Source: Vibrio litoralis DSM 17657
Lineage (GTDB): Bacteria; Pseudomonadota; Gammaproteobacteria; Enterobacterales; Vibrionaceae
Assembly (NCBI RefSeq): GCF_000426765.1
Contig: NZ_AUFZ01000006.1
Coordinates: 1-62,897 of the forward strand
Length of the DNA stretch: 62,897 nt
Direction: 5' to 3'
Within the stretch, counting starts at the first letter, position 1. The number at the start of each line of letters is the position of its first letter. The notes under the pieces are model-generated. The model ran no database searches. It saw only the letters and a list, made by a program, of their open reading frames with translations, and was not told the DNA's origin. Positions 28,189 through 36,842 of this stretch are shown here, piece after piece. The translations under genes were made by a program, and so were the position numbers.

Positions 28189-28362
28189 TTAGTGCAACGC
28201 CCTTCTTAACAACTCCTGCTGCGCAGCATACTTTTCTGCTTTTGATTGCCCATCGGTGGTGAGACTTTGTAATTGTGCACGGTCTAAATCTTTCAGATAA
28301 CTAAAATCCTGTTGGCCTTGCATACTTGCGACAACTGTTTTTAACTTTTCAAATAAACTCAT
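28189..28362 (-). CDS. 57-residue hypothetical protein coupled to AraC regulator
   Basis: A small ORF of 57 codons, too short for most gene-calling cut-offs. Its ATG overlaps the stop codon of the AraC-type gene in an ATGA arrangement (28359-28362), the usual sign of translational coupling. The product opens MSLFEKLKTVVASMQGQQDF and ends EKYAAQQELLRRALH. It is hydrophilic and mostly predicted helical, with no signal peptide or membrane segment. I do not recognise the family. The in-frame coupling and good codon use make it more likely real than chance. A role with the AraC regulator or its target is possible but unproven. Confidence 0.6.
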   Translation of the reverse strand: MSLFEKLKTVVASMQGQQDFSYLKDLDRAQLQSLTTDGQSKAEKYAAQQELLRRALH

Positions 28363-29192
28363 TCAGCTTCCTTTTCTGAAGTTGTGGTGATTTGTTGTCG
28401 GTAGACGGCGGGAGTGAGTCCAGTATGCTTACGAAACATTTTAATAAACGCCGAAGCATCACTGTAGCCTAGCTGGTAAGCCACTTGGTTTATTGATTCT
28501 GCCTGTTTTAACAGTTGTAGTGCAGTTACTACCTTCAACCTCTGTCGCCATTCATTAAAGCTCATGCGTAAATGCTTTTGAAAACGTCGATGCAATGTTC
28601 GTTCGGTAGTAAAGGCTCGTTTGGCCCATTCAGACATTGGGCAATTGTTAGTGGGGTTGGCTTCTAGCTCTGCCAATATTGGTTGTAATAATAAATCGGT
28701 TGTTGTCGGCAGAAAATCATCTACTCGGTGAGCACTGGCTAACCGTTCAAGTAATACATCGGTTAAGCAAGTATCTTGATGGCTTTCAATTTTATCGACT
28801 TTACGGGCCACTAAGTCATCAATAATAGCCAGCACTAAGGGTGGTAAGGCGATCATGCATGCCTGACTCGGCAAATGATGAGTTCGAGAAACATCAATGT
28901 TAATCGCACAATACTCAATATCTTGTCGATTAAAGGCTCGATGAGGAACTTGAGCCGGAGTCCAAATCGCAAAACCGGCCGGTGAGACCATTTTTCGCCC
29001 ATTTACCTCCATCTCTAGCACACCTTGTTTTATCAAATGCACTTGCCCCCAATCATGCAGATGAGTCTCCGTTTCAGTACCACCTGCAATATGAAAGTAA
29101 TGCACAAAAACCGAGCTTGGTAATTGATCAACCAACTTAGGCATGAAGGTTGGGCTTACGATACCTTTACTTGTTCTATCTTTGCTTGTCAT
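28359..29192 (-). CDS. AraC family transcriptional regulator with cupin sensor domain
   Basis: A 277-residue regulator. The N-terminal part (about 15-150) is a cupin-like sensor with a THLHDWGQVHL metal/ligand motif and SPAGFAIWTPAQVPHR. The C-terminal 100 residues hold two helix-turn-helices (AFTTERTLHRRFQKHL and VAYQLGYSDASAFIKMFRKHTG). Start 29192 is chosen because GGAGGG stands 4-5 nt upstream; longer in-frame starts reach into the promoter. It is divergent from the DMT transporter gene, which it very likely regulates, a common pairing. Its stop overlaps the 57-codon ORF. The effector is unknown. Confidence 0.88.
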   Translation of the reverse strand: MTSKDRTSKGIVSPTFMPKLVDQLPSSVFVHYFHIAGGTETETHLHDWGQVHLIKQGVLEMEVNGRKMVSPAGFAIWTPAQVPHRAFNRQDIEYCAINIDVSRTHHLPSQACMIALPPLVLAIIDDLVARKVDKIESHQDTCLTDVLLERLASAHRVDDFLPTTTDLLLQPILAELEANPTNNCPMSEWAKRAFTTERTLHRRFQKHLRMSFNEWRQRLKVVTALQLLKQAESINQVAYQLGYSDASAFIKMFRKHTGLTPAVYRQQITTTSEKEAE

Positions 29193-29286
29193 TACACCCT
29201 CCCTACTAACTTGTCTGAACCTGCCAACTCTCTGTCCGATCGAGCCTATTGGTTGACCCACTTTTCGTGCCACACTCTACACTATA

Positions 29287-29302
29287 GGTAAAACGTTTTA
29301 TC
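29287..29302. promoter_or_regulatory. MalI-type operator in the AraC/DMT divergent promoter
   Basis: GGTAAAACGTTTTATC is a near-perfect match to the operators in front of malX. It lies 45 bp before the transporter start and about 95 bp before the AraC start, so a MalI-type repressor may control one or both genes. Confidence 0.65.
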
Positions 29303-29346
29303 AAAAGATTTAACCACTAGTAGATAAAGATCTCCCATAAGGAAAA

Positions 29347-30279
29347 ATGATGACCGTATTTAACCGTAAATTATTTATTCAGTGTTTATTTCCCATTGTT
29401 GCCGTTGCGATTTGGGCGACCAATGCTGTCGTGAGCAAAATGGCGACGGCGACGATTGAGCCAGGTGCGATTGCTTTTTATCGTTGGTTTGTCGCGTTAT
29501 TAGTACTCAGTCCTTTTTGTTTGTTTTCAGTCATCAAACAATGGGCAGTGGTTAAACGCCATTTAATCAAGCTGACGACATTAGCTTCATTGGGGATGGT
29601 GCTCAACCAAAGCCTAGCGTATTACGCCGCCTACACCACCAGCGCGACCAACATTGCTATCTTTCTATCTTTGATGCCGTTGATTGGCCTTTTTCTTGCC
29701 GTGCCGCTGTTAGGTTCTCAATTACGTAAAACCACATTAATCGGCGCGGTGATCTCTTTTTCGGGCTTGTTGTATATGCTGACCGAAGGAAATCCGTTGC
29801 AATTAATGGAGCAAGGCTTAAAGCAAGGCGACATGCTGATGCTCGCTTCCACTTGTGCCTATGCTTTATATTCCGTGCTGCTTAACAAATGGAAACTGCC
29901 TTTAACGACCTGGTGCGCGGTGTATTGTCAGGTAATGCTTGGAGCGTTATTACAACTACCATTACTATTTTCAAGTCAGCATTGGGGCATTGAAACCAAC
30001 GCTTGGCCAATGGTTGGTTTTGCCGCCCTAGCCGCCTCGATTATTGCCCCTTGGTGCTGGTTAAAAGGCGTTGCTTTCATTGGTGCAGAACGGGCGACGT
30101 TATTTATGAATCTCGTGCCGATCTTTACCGCCAGCATCAGCGTGTTGCTGCTTGGTGTGCATCCTACTCAGTTTCATTTAATTGGAGGTGGTTTGGTGTT
30201 TATTGGCTTAACTCTGGCGCAATACAAGCCAAAAGCTCAAGTTAAACTTCCCTCTAAGCTGGTTATCAACAAAACCTAA
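29347..30279 (+). CDS. DMT superfamily (EamA) transporter
   Basis: A 310-residue inner-membrane protein with ten hydrophobic helices in two EamA repeats (first from about 10-140, second from about 155-295). AIWATNAVVSKMA near the N terminus and FIGAERATLFMNLVPIFTA in the second repeat are typical. Such proteins mostly export amino acids or metabolites; the substrate is unknown. AAGGA precedes two adjacent ATG codons (29347 and 29350), either of which may be used. It is divergent from an AraC-type regulator, with a MalI-type operator in the shared promoter region. Confidence 0.85.
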   Translation: MMTVFNRKLFIQCLFPIVAVAIWATNAVVSKMATATIEPGAIAFYRWFVALLVLSPFCLFSVIKQWAVVKRHLIKLTTLASLGMVLNQSLAYYAAYTTSATNIAIFLSLMPLIGLFLAVPLLGSQLRKTTLIGAVISFSGLLYMLTEGNPLQLMEQGLKQGDMLMLASTCAYALYSVLLNKWKLPLTTWCAVYCQVMLGALLQLPLLFSSQHWGIETNAWPMVGFAALAASIIAPWCWLKGVAFIGAERATLFMNLVPIFTASISVLLLGVHPTQFHLIGGGLVFIGLTLAQYKPKAQVKLPSKLVINKT

Positions 30280-30309
30280 ACCTCCATATTAACCTTGCAC
30301 GATAAGGTC

Positions 30310-30337
30310 GCCCTAGGTAACTCCTCTAGGGCTTTTT
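30310..30337 (+). terminator. Terminator after DMT transporter gene
   Basis: GCCCTAG and CTAGGGC form a 7-bp stem with a 9-nt loop, followed by TTTTTC. It lies between two convergent genes. Confidence 0.8.
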
Positions 30338-30347
30338 CTTATTAACT

Positions 30348-31520
30348 TTAATGCTGTAGGCTTTTAATCGCCGCAATTAACGCCGTTAAACCCGTTTCAA
30401 CTTTACTGCGTGGACAGCCGACATTTAGGCGAATATAACCTTGCCCTTCTTTGCCATAGGTATCGCCACGCATAATTGCCACTTTATAATCTTCAATTAA
30501 AATACGTTGCAGTTCATCCATATCAATATTCAACGGATTTAAGTCTAACCATGCTAGGTAAGTACCTTGAGGAACTTGATAATTCAATTGTGGAATTTGT
30601 TGATTAAGCGTATCTGCCACGTATTTGAGATTTTCAAACAGATAAGCCTTTAATGCTTCCAACCACTCTTCACCTTGTTGATAAGCAGCAATATGCGCAA
30701 TCACCCCTAGAATAGATGGGGAGGACAAACCATGGGCGGCTTTTAACTGGGTAAGGTAGGCATCACGATGTTCTTGATTTGGGATAAATGCATAGGCGCC
30801 TGTGAGTGCCGGAATATTAAATGACTTAGAACCGGAACTGACCAATGCCCAATCTTCATCTACTGCCACTTGTGACCAAGGAATGTAACGCTCAAACGCC
30901 ATATCCATGTGAATATCATCAGAAATGACTTTTACATCATGACGCTGACAAATCTGTGCCATACGTTGTAATTCATCTAACGTCCACACTCGACCCGTTG
31001 GATTTTGCGGGCTACAAAGCAGTAAAATTTTACATTGAGGTAGTGCGGCTTGAGTTTCAAATTGTGGCCAATCAATTTCATAACAGGTGTCAGTTTTCAT
31101 TAAAGGGCTGGTCAGCATTTGACGATAATTCGCCGATAGCATATTGCCAAAGGCGTCATAGGCGGGAGTATGCACTAACACCCCTTCACCTGGCTTGCTC
31201 CACTGTAAAATAAGCTGTGAAATGATATAAATGACCGACGGTCCATACACCAGATGCTCGGTTTCTAATGTCGCCTGATAACGACGTTCAAACCAACCTG
31301 TCACCGCGGATTTAAACTCATCATGGTTCCAACGACTGTAACCCAACACTCCGTGTTCCATCCGCTGCTTTACGGCACTTAGTACACAAGGCGCCGTTTC
31401 AAAATCCATATCTGAAATAGTAAAAGGTAATAAATCGGCGTGACCAAAGCGATCTTGCACGTAATCCCATTGAGTACAAAACGTGCCGTGGCGATCCACC
31501 ACTTGCGAGAAATCAAACAT
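30348..31520 (-). CDS. malY: MalY/PatB-type cystathionine beta-lyase-like aminotransferase
   Basis: A 390-residue fold-type I PLP enzyme matching MalY/PatB (E. coli MalY 390). PLP lysine is Lys232 in SSGSKSFNIPAL; CSPQNPTGRVW and ISDDIHMDMAF are the other cofactor motifs. MalY cleaves C-S bonds of cystathionine and in E. coli also inhibits MalT. The start ATG at 31520 has GAGG 7 nt upstream; a TTG at 31532 is in frame but unlikely. It is 150 bp downstream of malX on the same strand, as in the E. coli malXY operon. Whether it touches MalT here is not visible. Confidence 0.88.
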   Translation of the reverse strand: MFDFSQVVDRHGTFCTQWDYVQDRFGHADLLPFTISDMDFETAPCVLSAVKQRMEHGVLGYSRWNHDEFKSAVTGWFERRYQATLETEHLVYGPSVIYIISQLILQWSKPGEGVLVHTPAYDAFGNMLSANYRQMLTSPLMKTDTCYEIDWPQFETQAALPQCKILLLCSPQNPTGRVWTLDELQRMAQICQRHDVKVISDDIHMDMAFERYIPWSQVAVDEDWALVSSGSKSFNIPALTGAYAFIPNQEHRDAYLTQLKAAHGLSSPSILGVIAHIAAYQQGEEWLEALKAYLFENLKYVADTLNQQIPQLNYQVPQGTYLAWLDLNPLNIDMDELQRILIEDYKVAIMRGDTYGKEGQGYIRLNVGCPRSKVETGLTALIAAIKSLQH

Positions 31521-31670
31521 AATTAACCTCAATCATCGATCCAAATACCTTTATCGCTTCACCTCAAGCGGTACAGGTATTGAGACAAACTCACTCAGAT
31601 TCAGATAGCTAATAAAAACAAAGGGAAGAGACTAATACCCTCCTCCCTTCTACCGATTCAACCTAACCCG

Positions 31671-33251
31671 TTACGCAGGAGAGTTCATCAGTGATTGCAT
31701 TTCATTTTTTACCATATGCACTTGCGGGCCGATGACAACTTGTAAGTTATGGTCATCTAATTTCACCACACCCAATGCACCATTGGCTTTTAATACCGCA
31801 TCGTTCACTAACGACATATCTTCCACCGACATACGTAGGCGAGTAATGCAGTTATCAAGTGAAGTAATGTTTTTCACACCACCTAAAGCTTCAAGAATAA
31901 TGTCGCCTTTGTAGCCAAATTTACTCTCTTTCACTTCCGCAGCAAACGCTAGCTCATCATTGGTTTCCACTTCACGACCTGGTGTTTTCAGGTTAAAGCG
32001 AGTAATCGCGAAACGGAACACGCCGTAATACATCGCAAACCAAACCGCAGCCACAAGAGGCACCAAGTACCATTCGGTTTTAGTCCCTTGCAGAACACCA
32101 AAGATTAAGAAGTCGATAATGTTGCCATCGGTATTACCAATCGTAACACCTAGTAGGCCCATCACCATAAATCCTAGACCCGTTAAAATCGCGTGCACAA
32201 AGAACAATACCGGTGCAACAAACAAGAATAAGAACTCAAGAGGTTCGGTAATACCACCAACCACACAAGCCACCACACCAGAAAGTAATAATGCTTTCAC
32301 TTTTCCACGGTTTTCAGGACGAGCACAGTGGTACATCGCAAGTGCAGCGCCAGGTAAACCACCTAAGAAAGTCGGCATTTTACCTTGAGAAAGGAACGCG
32401 GTTGCTTGTGGATCAAAATTAGTCACACTAGAACAAGACAGTTGCGCGTAGAAGATATTCAATGCACCACTGACCTCTTGCCCACAAACAGGGTACGTAC
32501 CGCCCGCTTCTGTAAAGCGAATTAACGCTACTAAAATATGATGTAAACCAAACGGTAGAAGTAAACGCTCACCTGTACCAAATAAGAACGGACCAAATGG
32601 ACCTGAGTGAGAAATTAATGAACCAATGCCATTAATGCCCATAGCAAAATAAGGCCACACAACAGGAACGATAAGCCCTACCACACCTAAGGTAACTGCA
32701 GTCACAATCGGAACAAAACGAGCACCACCAAAGAAGGCAAGTGAATCTGGCATCTTGTAGGTATAAAAACGGGCGTGTAATTTCGCCACGAGAATACCCA
32801 CAATCACCGCGCCAAGAATACCGGTATCAATTGACTGAATGCCAATGATTGACTTAACACCATAAGCAGTTTCTAACTCAGCGTTGCCAATCACACCCGC
32901 AACGGTTAAGTAGAAGTTAACCGATAAGTTCATTGCCGCAAAGCCAACGAAACCGGCAAAAGCAGCAACGCCTTTTTCTTCACGGGCTAATCCCAGTGGA
33001 ATAGCAATCGCAAACATCACGGGTAAATAAATAAAGGCAACCAAACCAATTTTGGTCATCCACATAAAGATCAGCTGAAGGATAAAATTATCAAGAAAAG
33101 GCAGGCTTTCCTTCACCGCTGAACTCGATAAAGAACTCCCCACCCCTAGAAGAATCCCCGAAAAAGCCAGCAGCGCCACAGGCAACATGAAAGTTTTTCC
33201 TAAGCTTTGAAAAAACTCCCAAATAGTGGTTTTGTTTTTTGTCTTAGACAT
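31671..33251 (-). CDS. malX: PTS EIICB permease MalX
   Basis: A 526-residue glucose-family PTS permease (E. coli MalX 530). The EIIC membrane domain has TFMLPVALLAFSGILLGVG near the start, LLPFGLHHILVALIRFT, GGITEPLEFLFLFVAPVLF and KTEWYLVPLVA. The EIIB domain ends the protein with phospho-cysteine Cys468 in LDNCITRLRM. No EIIA domain is present. E. coli MalX can move glucose and maltose when induced, but its true substrate is uncertain. The ATG at 33251 follows GGAG at 8 nt; a GTG at 33260 is in frame. Divergent malI and two operators in between point to MalI control. Confidence 0.9.
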   Translation of the reverse strand: MSKTKNKTTIWEFFQSLGKTFMLPVALLAFSGILLGVGSSLSSSAVKESLPFLDNFILQLIFMWMTKIGLVAFIYLPVMFAIAIPLGLAREEKGVAAFAGFVGFAAMNLSVNFYLTVAGVIGNAELETAYGVKSIIGIQSIDTGILGAVIVGILVAKLHARFYTYKMPDSLAFFGGARFVPIVTAVTLGVVGLIVPVVWPYFAMGINGIGSLISHSGPFGPFLFGTGERLLLPFGLHHILVALIRFTEAGGTYPVCGQEVSGALNIFYAQLSCSSVTNFDPQATAFLSQGKMPTFLGGLPGAALAMYHCARPENRGKVKALLLSGVVACVVGGITEPLEFLFLFVAPVLFFVHAILTGLGFMVMGLLGVTIGNTDGNIIDFLIFGVLQGTKTEWYLVPLVAAVWFAMYYGVFRFAITRFNLKTPGREVETNDELAFAAEVKESKFGYKGDIILEALGGVKNITSLDNCITRLRMSVEDMSLVNDAVLKANGALGVVKLDDHNLQVVIGPQVHMVKNEMQSLMNSPA

Positions 33252-33297
33252 ACTTGTCACTCCACATCATATCGATTGGTTAACCTGATAAAAGACT

Positions 33298-33313
33298 GCT
33301 AAAACGTTTTATC
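33298..33313. promoter_or_regulatory. MalI operator, malX-proximal
   Basis: GCTAAAACGTTTTATC, centred 54 bp before the malX start codon. The TTTTATC half matches the E. coli MalI operator exactly. Confidence 0.75.
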
Positions 33314-33386
33314 AAATTAGTTATAAAAAATGCCGACCAATAAATTTTAAGTAATCGTCAGCATCATTTTTAAATTCGAAATATAG

Positions 33387-33402
33387 GATAAAACGTTTTA
33401 CC
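33387..33402. promoter_or_regulatory. MalI operator, central
   Basis: GATAAAACGTTTTACC, with centre 89 bp from that of the malX-proximal site. The pair could allow DNA looping and shared control of malX and malI. Confidence 0.75.
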
Positions 33403-33515
33403 TATATTTTTTGCAAACTTGATCACGGTTATTCCCCACCAAAACACTCATTGTTTGATTTTGTGATCGCGATAAAAGAATCTATACCCATACACTTTTT
33501 ATGAATTAGCGAACA

Positions 33516-34538
33516 ATGAGCATTCCAAAACCTAAAATCACCGATGTTGCAAAGTATGCAGGCGTTTCGGTTTCAACGGTCTCGCTAGCTCTGAGCGGCA
33601 AAGGGCGCATTTCCGAAGCCACCATTAGCAAAGTAAATCAAGCAATCGAAGCCTTAGGCTATGTACGTAATACCGCCGCAGCCAACTTGCGTTCACATAC
33701 CTCCAATTTAGTTGGTTTAGTGCTCAAAGACATTACCGACCCTTTTTATATGGGCATCACCGCCGGGCTTAGTGAGCAATTAGAAAAACAAGGTTATATG
33801 TTGTTTCTTGCTCAATCGGGTAACGATAAAACTAAGCAACTTAATTGCCTTCAATCGATGATTCAACAAGGCGTTGCTGGGCTAATTTTTTGCCCAGTAA
33901 GGGAAGGTGCACAAGCCAGTTTCGAGCTTATCAAGCAAGCCAACATTCCAGCCATTAGTATCGCCCGAGCCGATATCAATGCCAATATTGACTATATCGG
34001 GCCCGATAATACTCATGCTGCAACACTAGCAACCAAGCATCTCATCGAACAAGGACATCGTCATATTGCCTATTTAGGTGGGACCGGTGATTCATTAACC
34101 CGAGCTGAACGCATTGGTGGCTATTGTTCGACACTGATGCAGTTTGGTCTACCATTTAAAAATGAATGGATTGTCGAGTGTGGAAAAACCCAGCAGCAAG
34201 CCGCCGATGCCGCGCACCAATTACTGAATAAGCACCCGAAAATCACTGCCATACTATGCCATCGTTCAGCCACTGCGATTGGGGCAATCTATGGAGCACA
34301 GAGTGCAGGTAAAACAGTCGGTAAAGATAACTACATTGGACAAGAAGTGGCGATTTTAGGTTTTGATGATACCGCTGAAGCCGAACTCACCACGCCATCG
34401 CTTAGCTTTATTAATACTTCGACTCACTACATTGGCCAACAAGCCGCATTACAAATCATACGAAAAATGCAGCAACCTAATTTGCCACCACAACGGATTA
34501 TTGTTCCACCAAAAATGATTCTGCGAGACTCCGCTTAA
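33516..34538 (+). CDS. malI: MalI transcriptional repressor
   Basis: A 340-residue LacI/GalR-family repressor most like MalI. The DNA-binding head is PKITDVAKYAGVSVSTVSL, with a GKGRIS turn, followed by the hinge and a two-lobe sugar-binding domain (LVGLVLKDITDPFYMGITAGL, AILGFDDTAEAELTTPSLSFI). It is divergent from malXY and separated by a 264-bp region with two matching palindromes, just as in E. coli malI/malX. MalI also represses its own gene in E. coli. Inducer unknown. No strong ribosome-binding site is seen. Confidence 0.9.
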   Translation: MSIPKPKITDVAKYAGVSVSTVSLALSGKGRISEATISKVNQAIEALGYVRNTAAANLRSHTSNLVGLVLKDITDPFYMGITAGLSEQLEKQGYMLFLAQSGNDKTKQLNCLQSMIQQGVAGLIFCPVREGAQASFELIKQANIPAISIARADINANIDYIGPDNTHAATLATKHLIEQGHRHIAYLGGTGDSLTRAERIGGYCSTLMQFGLPFKNEWIVECGKTQQQAADAAHQLLNKHPKITAILCHRSATAIGAIYGAQSAGKTVGKDNYIGQEVAILGFDDTAEAELTTPSLSFINTSTHYIGQQAALQIIRKMQQPNLPPQRIIVPPKMILRDSA

Positions 34539-34596
34539 CAACCCCACCACATCAGGTTATGATTTAACCACTTTTACAATGGATCAAGGATGAAAC

Positions 34597-34800
34597 ATGA
34601 AAAGTTCTACTCGCTACCCTCTCCTATTATTAGCGGCAACAACGTTACTTGGCTGTGCCAGTCAAGATAAACAAGAGTTTAAAGAGGACGCTCGCGAGGC
34701 TGCTCAGGCCACTAAAGAGGCTGGTAAAACCATAGGTCACGCCACCCGTGATGCCGCCAAAGAAACCGGCCACTTTTTCCGAGACATCTTTAAAGACTAA
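34597..34800 (+). CDS. Small lysine/alanine-rich lipoprotein
   Basis: A 67-residue protein with a type II signal peptide: basic start MKSSTRYP, a hydrophobic core and lipobox LLGC with Cys20 as the lipid-attached residue. The mature 48 residues are highly charged and predicted alpha-helical, with repeated AxxAxK-type steps (DAREAAQATKEAGKTIG, ATRDAAKETG), like LEA or apolipoprotein-type amphipathic helices. It ends FFRDIFKD. The function is unknown. AAGGA precedes the ATG, and a strong terminator follows, so it is a single-gene unit between malI and purH. Confidence 0.8.
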   Translation: MKSSTRYPLLLLAATTLLGCASQDKQEFKEDAREAAQATKEAGKTIGHATRDAAKETGHFFRDIFKD

Positions 34801-34822
34801 CCTTTTGATTTTTATTAACATA

Positions 34823-34855
34823 CCAAAAAGCCAAACGATTGCGCGGGCTTTTTGG
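34823..34855. terminator. Terminator after small lipoprotein gene
   Basis: CCAAAAAGCC and GGCTTTTTGG form a perfect 10-bp stem around a 13-nt loop, with a T tract within and after the 3' arm. Confidence 0.75.
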
Positions 34856-35041
34856 TTTGAAGTTAGTTAGAATATGCGCCATCAAATCTGGAGTTTCCGG
34901 CTAGCTTGTCACTATTGGTCAGTAGTAGGCACAAGAAGCAACAAAGGTTTTTACCAAAACGCGTGAAGTCATGTGTACTACTCAACTTTTCTCGCTTTGG
35001 CAAACATCTTTATTTGTTTTTAACTCCGTGATTTAAGGAAT

Positions 35042-36664
35042 ATGGAAGCCATGGAAAACGCTCGCCCAATTCGCCGCGCTTTAATCAGCGTATCTGACAA
35101 AACTGGTATTGTGGAATTTGCTCAAGCACTCACTCAACGTGGTGTCGAGATCCTTTCAACTGGCGGCACTTTTAAGCTGCTGCAAGATAATGCCATCACC
35201 GCCACAGAAGTGTCTGATTACACAGGTTTCCCTGAAATGATGGACGGTCGTGTTAAGACTCTTCACCCGAAAGTACATGGTGGCGTATTAGGCCGTCGTG
35301 GTACTGATGAAGCGGTAATGGAACAACACGGCATCAACCCTATCGATATTGTCGTGGTTAACCTTTACCCATTTGCTGAAACCGTCGCAAAAGAAGGCTG
35401 CACACTAGAAGATGCCGTTGAAAACATCGATATCGGTGGGCCGACTATGGTGCGTTCTGCTGCGAAAAACCATAAAGATGTCACCATTGTGGTTAACGCG
35501 CACGACTACGACCGCGTGATTGCTGAAATGGATGCGAATGACAAATCTCTAACGCTAGAAACACGCTTTGATTTAGCGATTGCAGCATTTGAGCACACTG
35601 CGGCTTACGATGGCATGATTGCTAACTACTTCGGCACCATGGTTCCTAGCTATAGCGAAAATAAAGAAGAAGGTGACGAGGCCCCTTCTCCTAAAAATAA
35701 AGTTAAATTCCCTCGCACTTTCAATCAACAATTCGAGAAGAAACAAGACATGCGCTACGGTGAGAACAGCCACCAAGCAGCGGCATTCTATGTTGAAGCT
35801 AACCCTCAAGAAGCCTCTGTTTCAACCGCTCGTCAAATCCAAGGTAAAGCTCTGTCTTACAACAACATTGCCGATACAGACTCTGCCCTTGAGTGTGTGA
35901 AAGAATTCAACGAGCCAGCTTGTGTGATCGTTAAACACGCCAACCCATGTGGTGTGGCTCTAGGTAAAGATATTCTTGAAGCCTACAACCGTGCTTACCA
36001 AACCGATCCAACATCAGCATTTGGTGGCATCATCGCCTTTAACCGTGAATTAGATGCAGTGACAGCAACCGCTATCACTGAGCGTCAATTCGTTGAAGTC
36101 ATTATTGCCCCGTCTGTTTCTGCAGAAGCGGTAGAAATCGTTGCGGCGAAGAAAAACCTTCGCCTACTAGAATGTGGTGAATGGACAAGCAAAACCACTG
36201 AGTTTGATATCAAACGCGTGAACGGTGGCCTACTAGTTCAAGACCGTGACCAAGGTATGGTAGGACTGGATGATCTTAAAGTGGTATCGAAACGTCAACC
36301 AAGCGATGAAGAATTAAAAGATGCACTATTCTGCTGGAAAGTAGCGAAATACGTGAAATCTAACGCGATTGTTTACTCAAAAGGCGATATGACCATTGGT
36401 GTAGGCGCAGGCCAAATGAGCCGCGTTTACTCAGCCAAAATTGCGGGCATTAAAGCCGCTGACGAAGGTCTACAAGTGGAAGGTTGTGTGATGGCATCGG
36501 ATGCCTTCTTCCCATTCCGTGACGGTATCGACGCTGCTGCTGAAGCAGGCATTAAATGCGTGATTCAACCAGGTGGTTCAATGCGTGATGATGAAGTCAT
36601 TGCCGCAGCCGATGAACACGGCATGGCGATGATCTTTACCGGCATGCGTCATTTCCGTCATTAG
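35042..36664 (+). CDS. purH: Bifunctional AICAR formyltransferase/IMP cyclohydrolase
   Basis: A 540-residue purine enzyme. The N-terminal IMP cyclohydrolase (MGS fold, about 1-200; [31 protein letters not shown]) is joined to the AICAR transformylase (about 205-540; [13 protein letters not shown], the Lys-His pair in [25 protein letters not shown]). It catalyses the last two steps to IMP. Compared with the 529-residue E. coli enzyme it has a slightly longer, acidic linker near residues 205-220. The start is 35042 or the ATG three codons later, at 35051; AAGGA at 35036 is rather close to the first and far from the second. Confidence 0.97.
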   Translation: MEAMENARPIRRALISVSDKTGIVEFAQALTQRGVEILSTGGTFKLLQDNAITATEVSDYTGFPEMMDGRVKTLHPKVHGGVLGRRGTDEAVMEQHGINPIDIVVVNLYPFAETVAKEGCTLEDAVENIDIGGPTMVRSAAKNHKDVTIVVNAHDYDRVIAEMDANDKSLTLETRFDLAIAAFEHTAAYDGMIANYFGTMVPSYSENKEEGDEAPSPKNKVKFPRTFNQQFEKKQDMRYGENSHQAAAFYVEANPQEASVSTARQIQGKALSYNNIADTDSALECVKEFNEPACVIVKHANPCGVALGKDILEAYNRAYQTDPTSAFGGIIAFNRELDAVTATAITERQFVEVIIAPSVSAEAVEIVAAKKNLRLLECGEWTSKTTEFDIKRVNGGLLVQDRDQGMVGLDDLKVVSKRQPSDEELKDALFCWKVAKYVKSNAIVYSKGDMTIGVGAGQMSRVYSAKIAGIKAADEGLQVEGCVMASDAFFPFRDGIDAAAEAGIKCVIQPGGSMRDDEVIAAADEHGMAMIFTGMRHFRH

Positions 36665-36680
36665 AAATAAGGAAGCGAGA

Positions 36681-36705
36681 CTCTAGTCCCTAGTTTCTAG
36701 GATTC
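36681..36705. repeat. CTAG-rich interspersed repeat, left partner (purH-purD gap)
   Basis: CTCTAGTCCCTAGTTTCTAG, 17 bp after the purH stop. It shares CTAGTCCCTAGTTTCTAG with the accC-yhdT copy; an inverted partner is at 36777-36803. Confidence 0.75.
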
Positions 36706-36776
36706 GAGCCTCATAATTTTCAAAAATTCTTAACGACTCGATACACTTGAAGATTTTAGACCCAATGAAAGCGTCT

Positions 36777-36803
36777 ACCTCTAGGGACTAGGAACTAGCA
36801 ACC
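36777..36803. repeat. CTAG-rich interspersed repeat, right partner (purH-purD gap)
   Basis: CTCTAGGGACTAGGAACTAG, inverted with respect to 36681-36705. The 71-bp spacer between the two is AT-rich with no ORF. Confidence 0.75.
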
Positions 36804-36842
36804 TAAAATGTCGAATCGATAATCTATAGAGATCAAAGCATT

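Noticed and set aside
33455..33485. CRP site in the malI-malX region
   Set aside because: TTGTGATCGCGATAAA has one good half (TGTGA) but the second half is poor; too weak to list as a feature.
34980..35040. PurR box upstream of purH
   Set aside because: GCAAAC occurs once, but no matching second half with the usual ACGCAAACGTTTNCGT symmetry was seen.
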